A stretch of 64,000 nt of DNA from Myxococcales bacterium (GTDB lineage Bacteria; Myxococcota_A; UBA9042), in the NCBI GenBank assembly GCA_947491025.1, contig CANLIC010000003.1, positions 124,001-188,000 of the forward strand, written 5' to 3'. Positions 36,623 through 45,765 of this stretch are shown here, piece by piece. The position numbers were made by a program, and so were the translations under genes. Numbering within the stretch: the first letter of the stretch is position 1; every line of letters begins with the position of its first letter. The notes beneath the pieces are model-generated. The model was not told where the DNA came from, did not search any database, and saw only the letters and a program-made list of their open reading frames with translations.

Positions 36623-37549
36623 ATGCAAAGCCCCTCGATCCGTCGCCTGATGCCCGCCCGCCCGCTGCTGCTGGGCCTTCTGGCCGCCGGCCTCTGCATC
36701 TCCGCTTCACCAGCGGCGCGCGCCGCCAACGTCGACGCTGTCCTGTCGATCTTGCAGAAGAAGGGCAACGCCGGTGCGGCACGCGGCCCCAAGACCATCG
36801 ATGACGCGGCCAAGGCCAAGGTCGATGGCATGGCGGAGCAGCTGGCACAACGCACCGGCGGCAAGGCCTACATCGTCGTCCTGCCGGAAGACGAAGAGCC
36901 CGATGATTACATCAGCATCTACGGAAAGATGGGGCTCGGCGGCAAGGACGTCCTCATCGCGACCAACGGCAAGGAGTGGGAGCTGCGCTGTGACGCGATC
37001 GCCAAGGCGCAGAAGGACACGCTCTTCGCCCAGACCTTGGGCACGGGCGGCAACCCTCTGCAGCGGCTGGAGAAGCTGACCACCGCACTGCCCGGCGCCA
37101 TCCAGTCGAGCCAGAAGGTGCACGGTGGCACCAGGGCGATCGCGACCACTGGCGCCCGGCCCTATCAGCCCCACGTGCAGCACGAGAGCGGATTCCCTTG
37201 GGGCTGGACGCTGTTTGGTGCCCTCGTCGCTGGTGCGGTCGGCTTCGTCTTCTGGCGGCGCAAGCAGCGCGATCGCGCCCTCGCTGCTGAGCTCAAGGCC
37301 GCCCTGGATCCTGGCGAGTCTTCCATGGCCGAGATCTTCCTCGGCATGGACGGCCTGGAGCAGCATCCCCGCTTCGACCAGCTGCTCAGCCGCGCAACGG
37401 GACTGTCCAGCAAATTCGATGAATTGAAGGCTCAGAGCCCGAGTCGGCAGGCCATCGTCCAGGCGGAGTCGTTGTCGCGGCAAGCGCGCGAGCTGCATGG
37501 TGAATTCCGGGTCCTGGGCGCGCCCGCGAGTCGCCTGTCCGGCCTCTAG
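36623..37549 (+). CDS. Exported membrane protein, TPM-domain-like, upstream of radical SAM pair
   Basis: 308 residues; GGAG five bases before ATG 36623. A signal peptide (LLLGLLAAGLCISASPAARA) leads to a periplasmic domain of about 140 residues with alternation like that of TPM (Psb32-like) domains: GKAYIVVLPEDEE, MGLGGKDVLIATNGKEWELR. A single transmembrane helix (GWTLFGALVAGAVGFVFW) near residue 200 is followed by a cytoplasmic helical tail of about 95 residues. The TPM relation is tentative. It lies 37 bases upstream of the CS(S/W/F)D-repeat protein on the same strand, suggesting a joint role in handling that product. Confidence 0.6.
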   Translation: MQSPSIRRLMPARPLLLGLLAAGLCISASPAARAANVDAVLSILQKKGNAGAARGPKTIDDAAKAKVDGMAEQLAQRTGGKAYIVVLPEDEEPDDYISIYGKMGLGGKDVLIATNGKEWELRCDAIAKAQKDTLFAQTLGTGGNPLQRLEKLTTALPGAIQSSQKVHGGTRAIATTGARPYQPHVQHESGFPWGWTLFGALVAGAVGFVFWRRKQRDRALAAELKAALDPGESSMAEIFLGMDGLEQHPRFDQLLSRATGLSSKFDELKAQSPSRQAIVQAESLSRQARELHGEFRVLGAPASRLSGL

Positions 37550-37586
37550 GCTTCGACGCAGCCCCGTCAGTCGCAAAGGAGCTTCC

Positions 37587-38828
37587 ATGCGCCTCGTGAG
37601 TCAGGGTCGAATCTACCTGCCGGGCGAGCAGGTGTTCAGAGCGCCTCGCTTTTTCGACAAGTTCAAGCACTTCTTCGGCGGCGAGATGGACCTGCGCACC
37701 GGCGAGCAGAAGCTGTCGCGCGACGCGCTGTCGTTGACCGAGGCCATCCAGACCGGCCTCGCGAGGGCCGGCGTCGACAACGCCGTGAGCTTGGTGGTCG
37801 ACACCGACGTCGTGTTTCAAGACGCCGAGGGGCAGCGCGGCGACGGCGAGATGTTGGTCAGCGCCATGCGTTACGCCCACGAGCGCTTCGAGTCGGGCTT
37901 CGAGACGTTGCGCGCCGTGTTCGAACATGAGGGCCACGGACTGCACGCCCTCATCGAGGTGACGGTCAAGGCCAAGCACGCCCAGGAAGCGCCGGCGGCG
38001 ACGATCGCGATTGGTGCCCGCATCGACGAGCTGCGGCCGCGCGACGGGGAGTCGATGGAGGAGGCCCGCGAGCGTATCGGCAAGCGTCTCGCGGACACCG
38101 CCCTGGTTCCGACGGCCCGCAACGCGCTCGCCGACCTCGGCAGCCGGATTCAGCAGGGATTGGCGCGCACCTTCGTTCAGGGGCGCGTCGAGATGGACCA
38201 GCCCGAGGTGGCGGTGGTGCGCCCGAGTGGCGAGGAGGTCCGTGACGCAGCCATCCACCGCGACGAGCGAAGCGCCCACCTGCGCGAAACGCCTCACTAT
38301 CCGCGAGCCGGCGCCTACGGACCCTATTACGACCCCTGGGGCACCTACTACCGCGATCCGATGGACACGATGGTCAACCTCATGATCCTCGATGCGATGC
38401 TGGCTCCGCGGCACCACTGGGGCTATGGCGCCTATGGGCTCGGCCACGGCTGGGCCAGCTACGGCGCCCCGGTACACGTCATCCACCATCACGGCGGGGC
38501 GATCTGCGACGCCAGCGAGATCGGCAGCTACAGCAGCCAGTTGGGCGGCGTGGGCCAGGTGGCGAGCCTCGACTTTGACTCGGCGAGCTGGGACGATTCG
38601 GCGATGTCGGGCTATGATGCTGGCCAGTCCTCCTGGGCCTCCACAGGCAGCGGCGCTGGCACCAATTCGAGTTTCGATTGCGTCGGTTATGATGATCCCA
38701 ACCAACGCGCAGCCTCGTGGGATTGCTCGAGCGACTGCTCGTGGGACTGCTCGAGCGACTGTTCCTTCGATTGTTCGAGCGACTGTTCTTGGGACTGCTC
38801 TAGCGACTGCTCGACGAGCTGGGATTGA
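37587..38828 (+). CDS. CS(S/W/F)D-repeat protein, candidate radical SAM substrate
   Basis: 413 residues from ATG 37587 with AAGGAG six bases upstream. No signal peptide. Residues 1-215 are a mixed alpha/beta domain (DNAVSLVVDTDVVFQD, HGLHALIEVTVKAKHAQ) that I do not recognise. Residues about 230-345 are rich in Tyr, His and Gly (PYYDPWGTYY, HHWGYGAYGLGHGW). Residues 377-408 are four exact-length copies of an octapeptide SWDCSSDC or SFDCSSDC; read in register this is eight CS(S/W/F)D tetrapeptides. A related SSFDC lies just before. The stop overlaps the start of a radical SAM/SPASM gene (TTGA). Juxtaposition with a SPASM maturase and the Cys-x-x-Asp spacing suggest thioether or aromatic crosslinking of the tail; not shown. 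Confidence 0.85.
   Translation: MRLVSQGRIYLPGEQVFRAPRFFDKFKHFFGGEMDLRTGEQKLSRDALSLTEAIQTGLARAGVDNAVSLVVDTDVVFQDAEGQRGDGEMLVSAMRYAHERFESGFETLRAVFEHEGHGLHALIEVTVKAKHAQEAPAATIAIGARIDELRPRDGESMEEARERIGKRLADTALVPTARNALADLGSRIQQGLARTFVQGRVEMDQPEVAVVRPSGEEVRDAAIHRDERSAHLRETPHYPRAGAYGPYYDPWGTYYRDPMDTMVNLMILDAMLAPRHHWGYGAYGLGHGWASYGAPVHVIHHHGGAICDASEIGSYSSQLGGVGQVASLDFDSASWDDSAMSGYDAGQSSWASTGSGAGTNSSFDCVGYDDPNQRAASWDCSSDCSWDCSSDCSFDCSSDCSWDCSSDCSTSWD
38715..38810 (+). repeat. Four 24-base coding repeats (SWDCSSDC)
   Basis: Four consecutive 24-base units encode SWDCSSDC, SWDCSSDC, SFDCSSDC and SWDCSSDC. Codons vary between copies (TCGAGC against TCTAGC, TGGGAC against TTCGAT), indicating selection on the peptide. 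Confidence 0.95.
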
Positions 38829-40387
38829 GCTTGGAACTCGAGGCCGACGGCACCGTCGCAGCGATCGCCTCCGCACCCTCGGCGGCGCTGCCAGGGGCGA
38901 TGGCGGCGCTGCCGATCTGGCGGGGCGACCGGCTTTTGCAGGGCATCGTTCGCGGCCAGCGCTTCGTGCACAACCCGGCGGTGCAAGACGGCCTGCTCTT
39001 GTTGTCACGCCGCGCCGGCGCCCTGCTCGACAGCGCGGACGGCGCGCCGCTCAGTCAGACCCTCGAGCGCATCCACATCGGCGCGGCGTCCGATCCGGCC
39101 TGGCTCCGTGAGGCGAGGCTGCTGCTTCGCTACGGCATGGTCCAGCATCCGCGTCACGAGCAGCTCGCCGTCGACGCATGGCTCGGTCGGCGCCCGAAGG
39201 CGGCCGAGCGCAGCTTCGACCTCTGGCTGCACGTGACCAACGACTGCAACCTCGACTGCCCCTACTGCTACATCGACAAGTCCAAAGCGCGCATGGACGA
39301 CGGCGCCATGGACCGGGCTCTGCGCGCCATCGAGGCCGCCGCCGCCGCCGGGCACTGCGAGCGGGTGCACGTCCGGTATGCGGGCGGCGAGCCGATGTTG
39401 CGTTTCGCCCAGCTGCAGCGCTTCCACGCCGACGCTGTCGCCGCCTGCGCCCGCCATGGCGTGCGCTATACCGCCGCGATCTTGAGCAATGGCACGGTCG
39501 TGCCAGACGGCGCGCCGGCGTGGGTGCGGGCCCACGGTGTCGGGCTCTCGCTCTCCATCGATGGCCTCGGCGATACGCAAGACGTCATGCGCCCGACGCG
39601 CGCTGGGCGGGGAAGCTGGCAACACCTGGAGCGCGGTCTCGCGGCCTGGCGGCGTGGCGGGGTTGAGCCCTACGTGCTGGTCACGCTGGGTGCCGGCAAT
39701 ATCGATGAGGCGCCGGCGCTGGTCGACTGGCTGCTGGCTGAGGGGCTGGCTTTTCGCTTGAGCCTGGTGCGCGACCTCGAACTGGGCAGCGGCGACCTGG
39801 ATGATAAGCACGGCGCCCAGCGTCCGCGCCAAGCGCCACTGGCGGCAGGCGGCATCCTGCAAGGCGCGCCGCTGCAACGGGTGCTGCGGCCCTTGATGGC
39901 GGCCTACGACGCCATCGAGGCCCACGTCGGGGCCCAGATCGACGCCGGGGTCAAGGTCGCGCCGGAGTTCCGCGCCCGCCATCGCTTCTGCGACTTGTCG
40001 CCCTTTCGCCCGATCGGCAAGGCCTGCGGGGCCGGCAGCAACTACGCGGCGATCGGCCCAGCCGCGGCGTTCTCGGCCTGCCAGGCGGCGCTGCACCACG
40101 GCGATGAGGTCGCGACCCTGGACGGCGATCGCTCCATCGTCGAGCAAGCGCGCGCACACCAGCCCTTTGGTGCCTTTACCCGCGCCGAGGGCAACGTCGA
40201 CTGTCGCACCTGCCGGCACCAACTCAGCTGCGCCGGCGGCTGTCCGCTCCTGTTGTACCGCCGCGACGGTCACATCGACGGCCGATCGCCCTTCTGCGAG
40301 ATCTTCCGCGCGGTCCTGCCCCGTATCGTCCGCATCGCCGCCCTGGAACTTGTCGGGGTCCAGCGTCGCGCTGCGGCGGCTGTGTAG
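38825..40387 (+). CDS. Radical SAM/SPASM maturase
   Basis: 520 residues. The start is TTG 38825, overlapping the upstream stop; the assignment is supported by coupling, not a strong ribosome site. The first 120 residues could be a substrate-recognition region. The radical SAM cluster motif is CNLDCPYC (C141, C145, C148), followed by YAGGEPML, SNGT and LSLSIDG. The C-terminal SPASM domain has the seven-Cys layout: C401, C419, C460, C463, C469, C473 and C491, with CRTCRHQLSCAGGC giving the CX2CX5CX3C core. SPASM enzymes carry two auxiliary 4Fe-4S clusters and modify peptides or protein side chains. Its substrate is very probably the Cys-repeat tail encoded immediately upstream. Confidence 0.9.
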   Translation: MSLELEADGTVAAIASAPSAALPGAMAALPIWRGDRLLQGIVRGQRFVHNPAVQDGLLLLSRRAGALLDSADGAPLSQTLERIHIGAASDPAWLREARLLLRYGMVQHPRHEQLAVDAWLGRRPKAAERSFDLWLHVTNDCNLDCPYCYIDKSKARMDDGAMDRALRAIEAAAAAGHCERVHVRYAGGEPMLRFAQLQRFHADAVAACARHGVRYTAAILSNGTVVPDGAPAWVRAHGVGLSLSIDGLGDTQDVMRPTRAGRGSWQHLERGLAAWRRGGVEPYVLVTLGAGNIDEAPALVDWLLAEGLAFRLSLVRDLELGSGDLDDKHGAQRPRQAPLAAGGILQGAPLQRVLRPLMAAYDAIEAHVGAQIDAGVKVAPEFRARHRFCDLSPFRPIGKACGAGSNYAAIGPAAAFSACQAALHHGDEVATLDGDRSIVEQARAHQPFGAFTRAEGNVDCRTCRHQLSCAGGCPLLLYRRDGHIDGRSPFCEIFRAVLPRIVRIAALELVGVQRRAAAAV

Positions 40388-40396
40388 CGGCTGAAC

Positions 40397-40777
40397 CTAG
40401 TTCGCCTCGACCCCGGCGAGGCGCGCCTCGCACTCGGCACAGCGCTCCGCCCAAGGCGCCTCGTCGAGCACCTGTAGCGGCAGCGCGGCGGCACAGTCCA
40501 CGCAATGGCCATAGGCGGGCTGCGCCTCGGGGCCGGCGGCGAGGCGCTTCTGGGCGTCGCTGATCTGGTCGAGGAAGGCGCGCACCCGCTCCAGGGGCGT
40601 CTGGCCGGGCTTGCGCTCGTGCGGCAGCTTGAGGTCGAGCAGCTTGGCGTTCTGACTGGCCAACATCGAGGTCAGCTTGGCGTTGACGGCCATGCCCTTG
40701 CGTCCAAGTTCGAGCCGCCAGCGCGCGCGTCGCGTCCGATCGGCAAGCTCGAGGGGTGTCGCCGGGTGAATGCGCAT
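40397..40777 (-). CDS. DksA/TraR-type zinc-finger protein
   Basis: 126 residues. The C-terminal third has the DksA/TraR four-Cys finger YGHCVDCAAALPLQVLDE followed by AERCAECEA, in the family spacing. The N-terminus is a helical hairpin (LLDLKLPHERKPGQTPLERV through AFLDQISDAQKRLAAG). Family members bind RNA polymerase through the secondary channel or act as small zinc proteins; the acidic tip residues needed for DksA action cannot be judged here. It converges on the radical SAM gene with nine bases between stops. Confidence 0.75.
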   Translation of the reverse strand: MRIHPATPLELADRTRRARWRLELGRKGMAVNAKLTSMLASQNAKLLDLKLPHERKPGQTPLERVRAFLDQISDAQKRLAAGPEAQPAYGHCVDCAAALPLQVLDEAPWAERCAECEARLAGVEAN

Positions 40778-41195
40778 CGGATCCCCAGTGCCCGCGTCGA
40801 CGGCGCATCGTCGCCGCCCTTCAGACCGTGGGCAGCGTCAGTGTGGCACGGACGGGGTCGCGACGCACGCTTGCGGTTGGGCCCAAGTTCCCGCCCATGT
40901 GCAACAGAGCAGCATCCTTCGTGCTCCGGCGTCCCAGCAGGCAGCAATGCGTCTCCTGCCGCAACTTTGGTCGCTGCACCGCATCCAACCCGGCGCTGCC
41001 GGGGCCAGGCGTGACAACGCCGGGTGGGCATCGGCCAGCAATATGTCGGTCCGTCGCACGAATCATGGCCCTCTTTGCTTGCCTTTCCGATCTTGCCGAC
41101 TACCATTCGCGCAGGTGTGTGTGCGGACGCCGCTCTCTCGTCCGTACAACGCCTCCTTCTGCTCCCGCATGGCGGGGGCGCGGAGCCAGCAACTC
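40778..41195. other. Divergent intergenic region, 418 bases, with possible ompA promoter
   Basis: It lies between the DksA-like gene (minus) and the OmpA gene (plus). TTGCCT at 41079-41084 and TACCAT at 41101-41106, 16 bases apart, are a possible promoter for ompA about 90 bases before its start. I see no gene or structured RNA in the rest. Confidence 0.35.
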
Positions 41196-42755
41196 ATGAG
41201 GAATTGGACTCTTATTGGCCTAGCCTTGGCCATGTGGGCGCTTCTGGTGGCGGCCACTCCCCTCGATCACTCCGGCTCCATCGAGGTCGGTGTGTTCGGC
41301 GGCTACAACGTCATCTCCGAGGATTCCGAGCTCGGCAATGCCAAGAACCCGGGCAACGTGCCTGAGTCTGGCCTCCTGCTTGGCGGCCGGGGCGGCCTCA
41401 ACTTGAACAACGGCCTCGGCGCAGAGCTCGAGTTCAAGTACGTGCCGACCGACTACAGCAACGGCGGCGGCGCGGCGCCGATCATGGGTTTCCGCGGCAA
41501 TGGTCTCGTGCACTTCGGCGTCATGGGCCACCGGCTGCGGCCCTTCCTTCTCATCGGCGCTGGCGGCGAGTACCTGAGCCGCGCCAATGACTTGAAGGGC
41601 GACGACGCCACCGTGACCGACGTCGACTTCGAGTGGCACCTCGGCGTCGGCGCCAAGTACCACGTGCTCGACAACCTGCTGCTGCGACTCGACGCTCGCT
41701 ACGTCAACATCGCCGGCCGCAACGACCTCACCAGCACCAACCTCGAGTTCATGCTCGGCGTCTCCTGGTGGATGGAGGGCAAGCCCGCCGACACCGACGA
41801 GGACGGGCTGGCCGATCGCGACGACAAGTGCCCGGAGCAGGCCGAAGACAAGGACGGCTTCGAGGACTCCGACGGCTGCCCGGAGGCGGACAACGACCAG
41901 GACGGCATCCTCGACGCCGCGGACAAGTGCCCGCTCGAGGCCGAGGACAAGGACGGCTTTGAGGACGCCAATGGCTGCCCCGACCCGGACAACGACGGCG
42001 ACGGGGTGCCGGACACCGCCGACAAGTGCCCCATTCAGGCGGAGGACAAGGACGGCTTCAAGGACGAGGACGGCTGCCCGGACCCGGACAACGACGGCGA
42101 CAGCGTGCTCGATGGCGACGACAAGTGCCCGAACCAGGCGGGCGTCAAGGAAGAGGCCGGCTGCCCTGTGCAGGACAAGGACAAGGACGGCATCCCGGAC
42201 AAGCTGGACAAGTGCCCAGATCAGGCCGAGACCTTCAACGGCATCGACGATGAGGACGGCTGCCCGGACAAGAAGTCGCTGGTCGTGATCACCGAGACCG
42301 AGGTCAAGATCTTGCAGAAGGTCAACTTTGAGACCGGCAAGTCGACCATCAAGTCTGACAGCTTCGAGCTCCTCGACACGGTGGCGTTGGTGCTCAACAA
42401 GCAGCCGCAGATCAGCAAGATCATGACCGAGGGCCATACCGACGACGTGGGCGGCGACGACGCCAACTTGGCCTTGTCGCAGGGCCGCGCTGAGGCAGTG
42501 CGCAACTACCTGATCGAGCAGGGCGTTGCCAAGGATCGGCTGGAGGCCAAGGGCTACGGCGAGACCGCCCCGCTTTGCCTGGAGGTCGCCACGTTGGCCA
42601 AGGACAAGGCTGCCGAGAAGAAGAACAAGGCTGCGCTCGCCGTCTGCCGTGAGCAGAACCGCCGCGTGCAGTTCAAGATCTTGGAGATTAACGGCAAGGC
42701 AGTCGAGGCCACCGAGACGGTGACCATCAAAGAGAAGAAGGAAGTGACCGAGTAG
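41196..42755 (+). CDS. OmpA-family outer-membrane protein with thrombospondin type 3 repeats
   Basis: 519 residues from ATG 41196. Short signal (IGLALAMWALLVAATP), then an eight-strand-barrel-like region to about 195 (GSIEVGVFGGYNV, LRLDARYVNIAG, LEFMLGVSWWM). Residues about 200-360 hold five calcium-binding TSP3-type repeats (DTDEDGLADRDDKCPEQAED pattern). The C-terminal OmpA domain (about 370-500) binds peptidoglycan: VNFETGKSTIKSDS, TEGHTDDVGGDD, LSQGRAEAVRNYLIEQGV, RLEAKGYGE and NRRVQFKI. Two cysteines in an insert between YGE and NRRV (LCLEVATLAKD to AVCREQN) are slightly unusual. It links the outer membrane to the cell wall. A hairpin follows the stop. Confidence 0.9.
   Translation: MRNWTLIGLALAMWALLVAATPLDHSGSIEVGVFGGYNVISEDSELGNAKNPGNVPESGLLLGGRGGLNLNNGLGAELEFKYVPTDYSNGGGAAPIMGFRGNGLVHFGVMGHRLRPFLLIGAGGEYLSRANDLKGDDATVTDVDFEWHLGVGAKYHVLDNLLLRLDARYVNIAGRNDLTSTNLEFMLGVSWWMEGKPADTDEDGLADRDDKCPEQAEDKDGFEDSDGCPEADNDQDGILDAADKCPLEAEDKDGFEDANGCPDPDNDGDGVPDTADKCPIQAEDKDGFKDEDGCPDPDNDGDSVLDGDDKCPNQAGVKEEAGCPVQDKDKDGIPDKLDKCPDQAETFNGIDDEDGCPDKKSLVVITETEVKILQKVNFETGKSTIKSDSFELLDTVALVLNKQPQISKIMTEGHTDDVGGDDANLALSQGRAEAVRNYLIEQGVAKDRLEAKGYGETAPLCLEVATLAKDKAAEKKNKAALAVCREQNRRVQFKILEINGKAVEATETVTIKEKKEVTE
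41790..42270 (+). repeat. TSP3 calcium-binding repeats in OmpA
   Basis: Five Asp-rich units with the pattern DxDxDGxxDxxDKCPxQAEDKDGFxDxDGCP. Each has paired Cys residues and Asp ladders typical of calcium-loaded thrombospondin type 3 repeats. Confidence 0.88.
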
Positions 42756-42771
42756 GCTGCGGAAGATGGCA

Positions 42772-42804
42772 CGCCGACCGTCGCGGTCTTTGCGGCGGTC
42801 GGCG
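42772..42804 (+). terminator. Hairpin after ompA, candidate terminator
   Basis: CGCCGACCG (42772-42780) pairs perfectly with CGGTCGGCG (42796-42804), with further pairing possible in the 15-base loop. It lies 17 bases after the OmpA stop. There is no clean T-run, so termination strength is uncertain. Confidence 0.5.
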
Positions 42805-43037
42805 CCTCTCCGCTGGCCCGACTCCGTCACGCCCGCAGCGCAGCGGCCGTCCAAGTTCGCTGCCGCCAGTCCACACCGACAACTCCAGTCTGCGCGCCTG
42901 AGCGCTCCCGCCTCCCGCGCCCTTCTGCCTGGCGCTCTTCAGCTGGCCAGGCCTTTGGGCCTCTAGGTCATTCGCGCTCGCTGCGGCCATCGCCCCGCCG
43001 CGATCGGTTCGTGCCGCCTTCTCGATGACGCCTTCCC

Positions 43038-44246
43038 ATGCCGTCGCCGATTGCCGTCCGCGGCCAAGACAACTACGCTGCCGCCGCGCTTCAACGGGCG
43101 CAGTGGAGCCACCAGATGCCGAGCACCTTGACCCAGCTGCGCGAGCAGTTCGACGGCCTGCAGCAGCAGTACTACCTCCATTTCGCAGGGCAGCCACGCG
43201 TCACCCGCAACCTGGAGATGATGCGGCAGATGGCGGAGCGGGCGAGCGCGTTGCGCAGTGAGATCGCGACTTTGACCGAGAGCGAAGCCCGGAAGGAGGC
43301 GCTGAGCTTGGCCGCGGAGCGACTCGACCTCTATCGAGGCGAAGTGGCGGCCATCGATACGGCACGGGTCGAGGTCGGCGATCGCGGCGTTGAGGCGGCT
43401 TGGTTGGGGCAGCGCGCCAATCATGTCTTTCACCGCTACCGTCGGCACTTCGCCGGGCGCTCGCGCTCTGGGCGTGACCTGTCCATCTTGCAAGAGATGA
43501 TCGCCGACCTGGAGGCGATTCGCAGCGAGATGGCGACGCTCGGCAACGGGTGGCGGAGCGATCAGCTGACCCGCGATCGCGAGATCGTCGACAACTTCCA
43601 CGGCCTGTTCCGCCAGGAGGTGCGCGAGATCAAGTCCGCGCGCGATGGCGCCGAAGGTGAGCAGGCCGAGTCGTTGCTGGCGCAGTTGGCGAACGACCAG
43701 TTCGAGATGTACCGCCTTCACTTCGCCGGCCAGCCACGGGTGAGCCGTCGTCCCGAGCTGCTGGAGCGGATGTGCGGGAACCTCGAGGCCATTTTGTCGC
43801 GGATGCAGGCGCTGCCCTCGCAGGGCTTCCATGGCGCGCACAACCCGCAGAACGCGCGCATCGTCAGCGAGCGTCAGGCGGCGTGGCGGGCCGAGTTGGA
43901 GGAGATCCGCCAGATTCGCACCAAGACCTCGCTGGGCGAGATGGTGTCGCAGCTCGGCCGCGCCGCAGAGGTGGTGCTGGAGGTCTACAATGAGCGCTTC
44001 GCCGGTCAGGCCCGTGCCAGCCGCGATCTCAGCCTCCTCTGCGGTCTCTGCGACCGCCTTGTCGATCTGGAGCGCCAGATGGAGACGATCGGGCGCGTCC
44101 AGACCCTGGTCGACAACGAGCGCAACCTCGAACTCGTGCATGACTTGATGCACATGCTGGAGGCCGAGTACGACGAGATCGCCAAGGTGCAGCAGGCGGG
44201 CGCAGCGGCCTCGCCCGGACCGGCAGGGGCGCCGTCGGCGTCTTGA
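43038..44246 (+). CDS. Cytoplasmic protein of four 91-residue helical repeats
   Basis: 402 residues, no signal peptide. A core motif recurs four times at regular spacing: LHFAGQPRVTR (near residue 48), RHFAGRSRSGR (138), LHFAGQPRVSR (229) and ERFAGQARASR (320), each followed by a helix with L..M..L..I..M spacing. The period is 90-92 residues. Composition is Glu/Arg/Gln/Leu-rich, suggesting an all-helical bundle or extended solenoid. I do not recognise the family. The ribosome site is weak; the repeat pattern is the main evidence that this strand, not the overlapping minus-strand frame, is coding. Next gene is kbl, 77 bases downstream. Confidence 0.75.
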   Translation: MPSPIAVRGQDNYAAAALQRAQWSHQMPSTLTQLREQFDGLQQQYYLHFAGQPRVTRNLEMMRQMAERASALRSEIATLTESEARKEALSLAAERLDLYRGEVAAIDTARVEVGDRGVEAAWLGQRANHVFHRYRRHFAGRSRSGRDLSILQEMIADLEAIRSEMATLGNGWRSDQLTRDREIVDNFHGLFRQEVREIKSARDGAEGEQAESLLAQLANDQFEMYRLHFAGQPRVSRRPELLERMCGNLEAILSRMQALPSQGFHGAHNPQNARIVSERQAAWRAELEEIRQIRTKTSLGEMVSQLGRAAEVVLEVYNERFAGQARASRDLSLLCGLCDRLVDLERQMETIGRVQTLVDNERNLELVHDLMHMLEAEYDEIAKVQQAGAAASPGPAGAPSAS

Positions 44247-44323
44247 AGAAGGCTCGCTGACCGAGCGCCTGACTGAGAAAACTCTCGAGCGCGCGACAAG
44301 ACCGCAGCGCAGGAGCACGGCCC

Positions 44324-45511
44324 ATGAAGCAGGAGTTCGCGGCGCGGGTGGCGGCCACCCTGGCGGAGATCGAGGCGGCGGGCACCTTCAAACGGGAGCG
44401 CCAACTGCTCTCGTCGCAGGGCGCAGAGATCCAGGTCGAGCGCGGCGAGGTCCTCAACTTCTGCGCCAACAACTACCTAGGCCTGGCCAACCACCCCAGG
44501 CTGCTCGCGGCGGCTCATCAAGCGCTCGCTGACCATGGCTACGGGCTGAGCTCGGTGCGCTTCATCTGCGGCACCCAGGACATCCACAAGGCCTTGGAGC
44601 GCGAACTCGCGGCTTTCCTGGGCATGGAAGACGCCATCCTCTATTCGAGCTGCTTCGACGCCAACGGCGGTCTCTTCGAGACGTTGTTGGACGCTGAGGA
44701 CGCCATCATCTCCGACAGCCTCAATCACGCCTCGATCATCGATGGCATCCGCCTCAGCAAGGCGCAACGGTTGCGTTGGAACCACGGCGACCTCAGCGAT
44801 CTCGAGGCGCAGCTGCAGGCTTCGTCGTCGGCGCGCACGCGCCTCATCGCCACCGACGGCGTTTTCTCGATGGACGGCGACATCGCCGACCTCGCGGCGA
44901 TCTGCGACCTCGCCGATCGCTACGACGCGCTGGTGATGGTCGATGACAGCCACGCCACCGGCTTCGTCGGACGCACCGGCCGCGGCTCGCCCGAGCATTG
45001 TGGCGTGCAGGGCAGGATCGACATCCTGACCAGCACGCTCGGCAAGGCCCTCGGCGGTGCATCCGGTGGATTCGTGGCGGCGAGCGCGGACGTCGTCGCC
45101 CTGTTGCGCCAGCGCTCGCGGCCGTATTTGTTTTCGAACACCCTCGCGCCCGTCATCACCGCCACCTCGCGCGAGTGTCTGCGCATGTTGAGCGAGACGA
45201 CCGCGCTGCGCGACAAGCTGGAAGCCAACACCGCGCAGTTCCGCGGCGCGATGGAGGCTGCGGGCTTTGCGATTCGTCCCGGTGTGCATCCGATTGTGCC
45301 GATCATGCTGGGCGAGGCGCGCCTGGCGTCGGCGATGGCGGACGCGCTCTTGGGTGAAGGCATCTATGTGATTGGTTTCAGCTTTCCCGTCGTGCCCCGC
45401 GGCCAGGCGCGGATCCGCGTCCAGATCAGCGCGGCCCATTCGCCGGAGATGGTGGAGCGGGCGGTGGCCGCCTTTGTCCGTATCGGTCGCCAGCTCGGGG
45501 TGATCGCCTAG
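44324..45511 (+). CDS. kbl: Glycine C-acetyltransferase (2-amino-3-ketobutyrate CoA ligase)
   Basis: 395 residues, the normal length. This PLP enzyme cleaves 2-amino-3-ketobutyrate with CoA to glycine and acetyl-CoA, the second step of threonine breakdown. Signatures: [64 protein letters not shown] and the PLP-lysine segment [13 protein letters not shown]. The C-terminus has [19 protein letters not shown] lies eight bases before the ATG. The partner threonine dehydrogenase gene is not in this window. The alpha-oxoamine synthase family also includes BioF, but the GTQDIHK wording is typical of Kbl. Confidence 0.93.
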   Translation: MKQEFAARVAATLAEIEAAGTFKRERQLLSSQGAEIQVERGEVLNFCANNYLGLANHPRLLAAAHQALADHGYGLSSVRFICGTQDIHKALERELAAFLGMEDAILYSSCFDANGGLFETLLDAEDAIISDSLNHASIIDGIRLSKAQRLRWNHGDLSDLEAQLQASSSARTRLIATDGVFSMDGDIADLAAICDLADRYDALVMVDDSHATGFVGRTGRGSPEHCGVQGRIDILTSTLGKALGGASGGFVAASADVVALLRQRSRPYLFSNTLAPVITATSRECLRMLSETTALRDKLEANTAQFRGAMEAAGFAIRPGVHPIVPIMLGEARLASAMADALLGEGIYVIGFSFPVVPRGQARIRVQISAAHSPEMVERAVAAFVRIGRQLGVIA

Positions 45512-45765
45512 ATCGCCATGATTTCAGCGGAATCGGGTCGCGGCGTGGCCGTGGCCGCATTGACCGAGACCCTGCGCGATGGCGCTCACACCGCCGAGCG
45601 CGTTCACGTCTGAGCCTCGTGTCCGCGGTCATCTCGGACAAGCCAGTCCTGGGCCAAACGCAACGAATCCGGTGGCAGCGAAGTTCAGGCGCGGCGCTGC
45701 GACGCGCAGCCTAGCGCGCGGCCGCGGCGAGCGCAGAGCGCGTGATTGCGCCACTCATTCTACTT

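Noticed and set aside
42963..44318. A 451-codon minus-strand frame opposite the four-repeat protein
   Set aside because: The plus strand shows a regular protein-level repeat; the minus frame is His/Leu/Val-rich with no motif.
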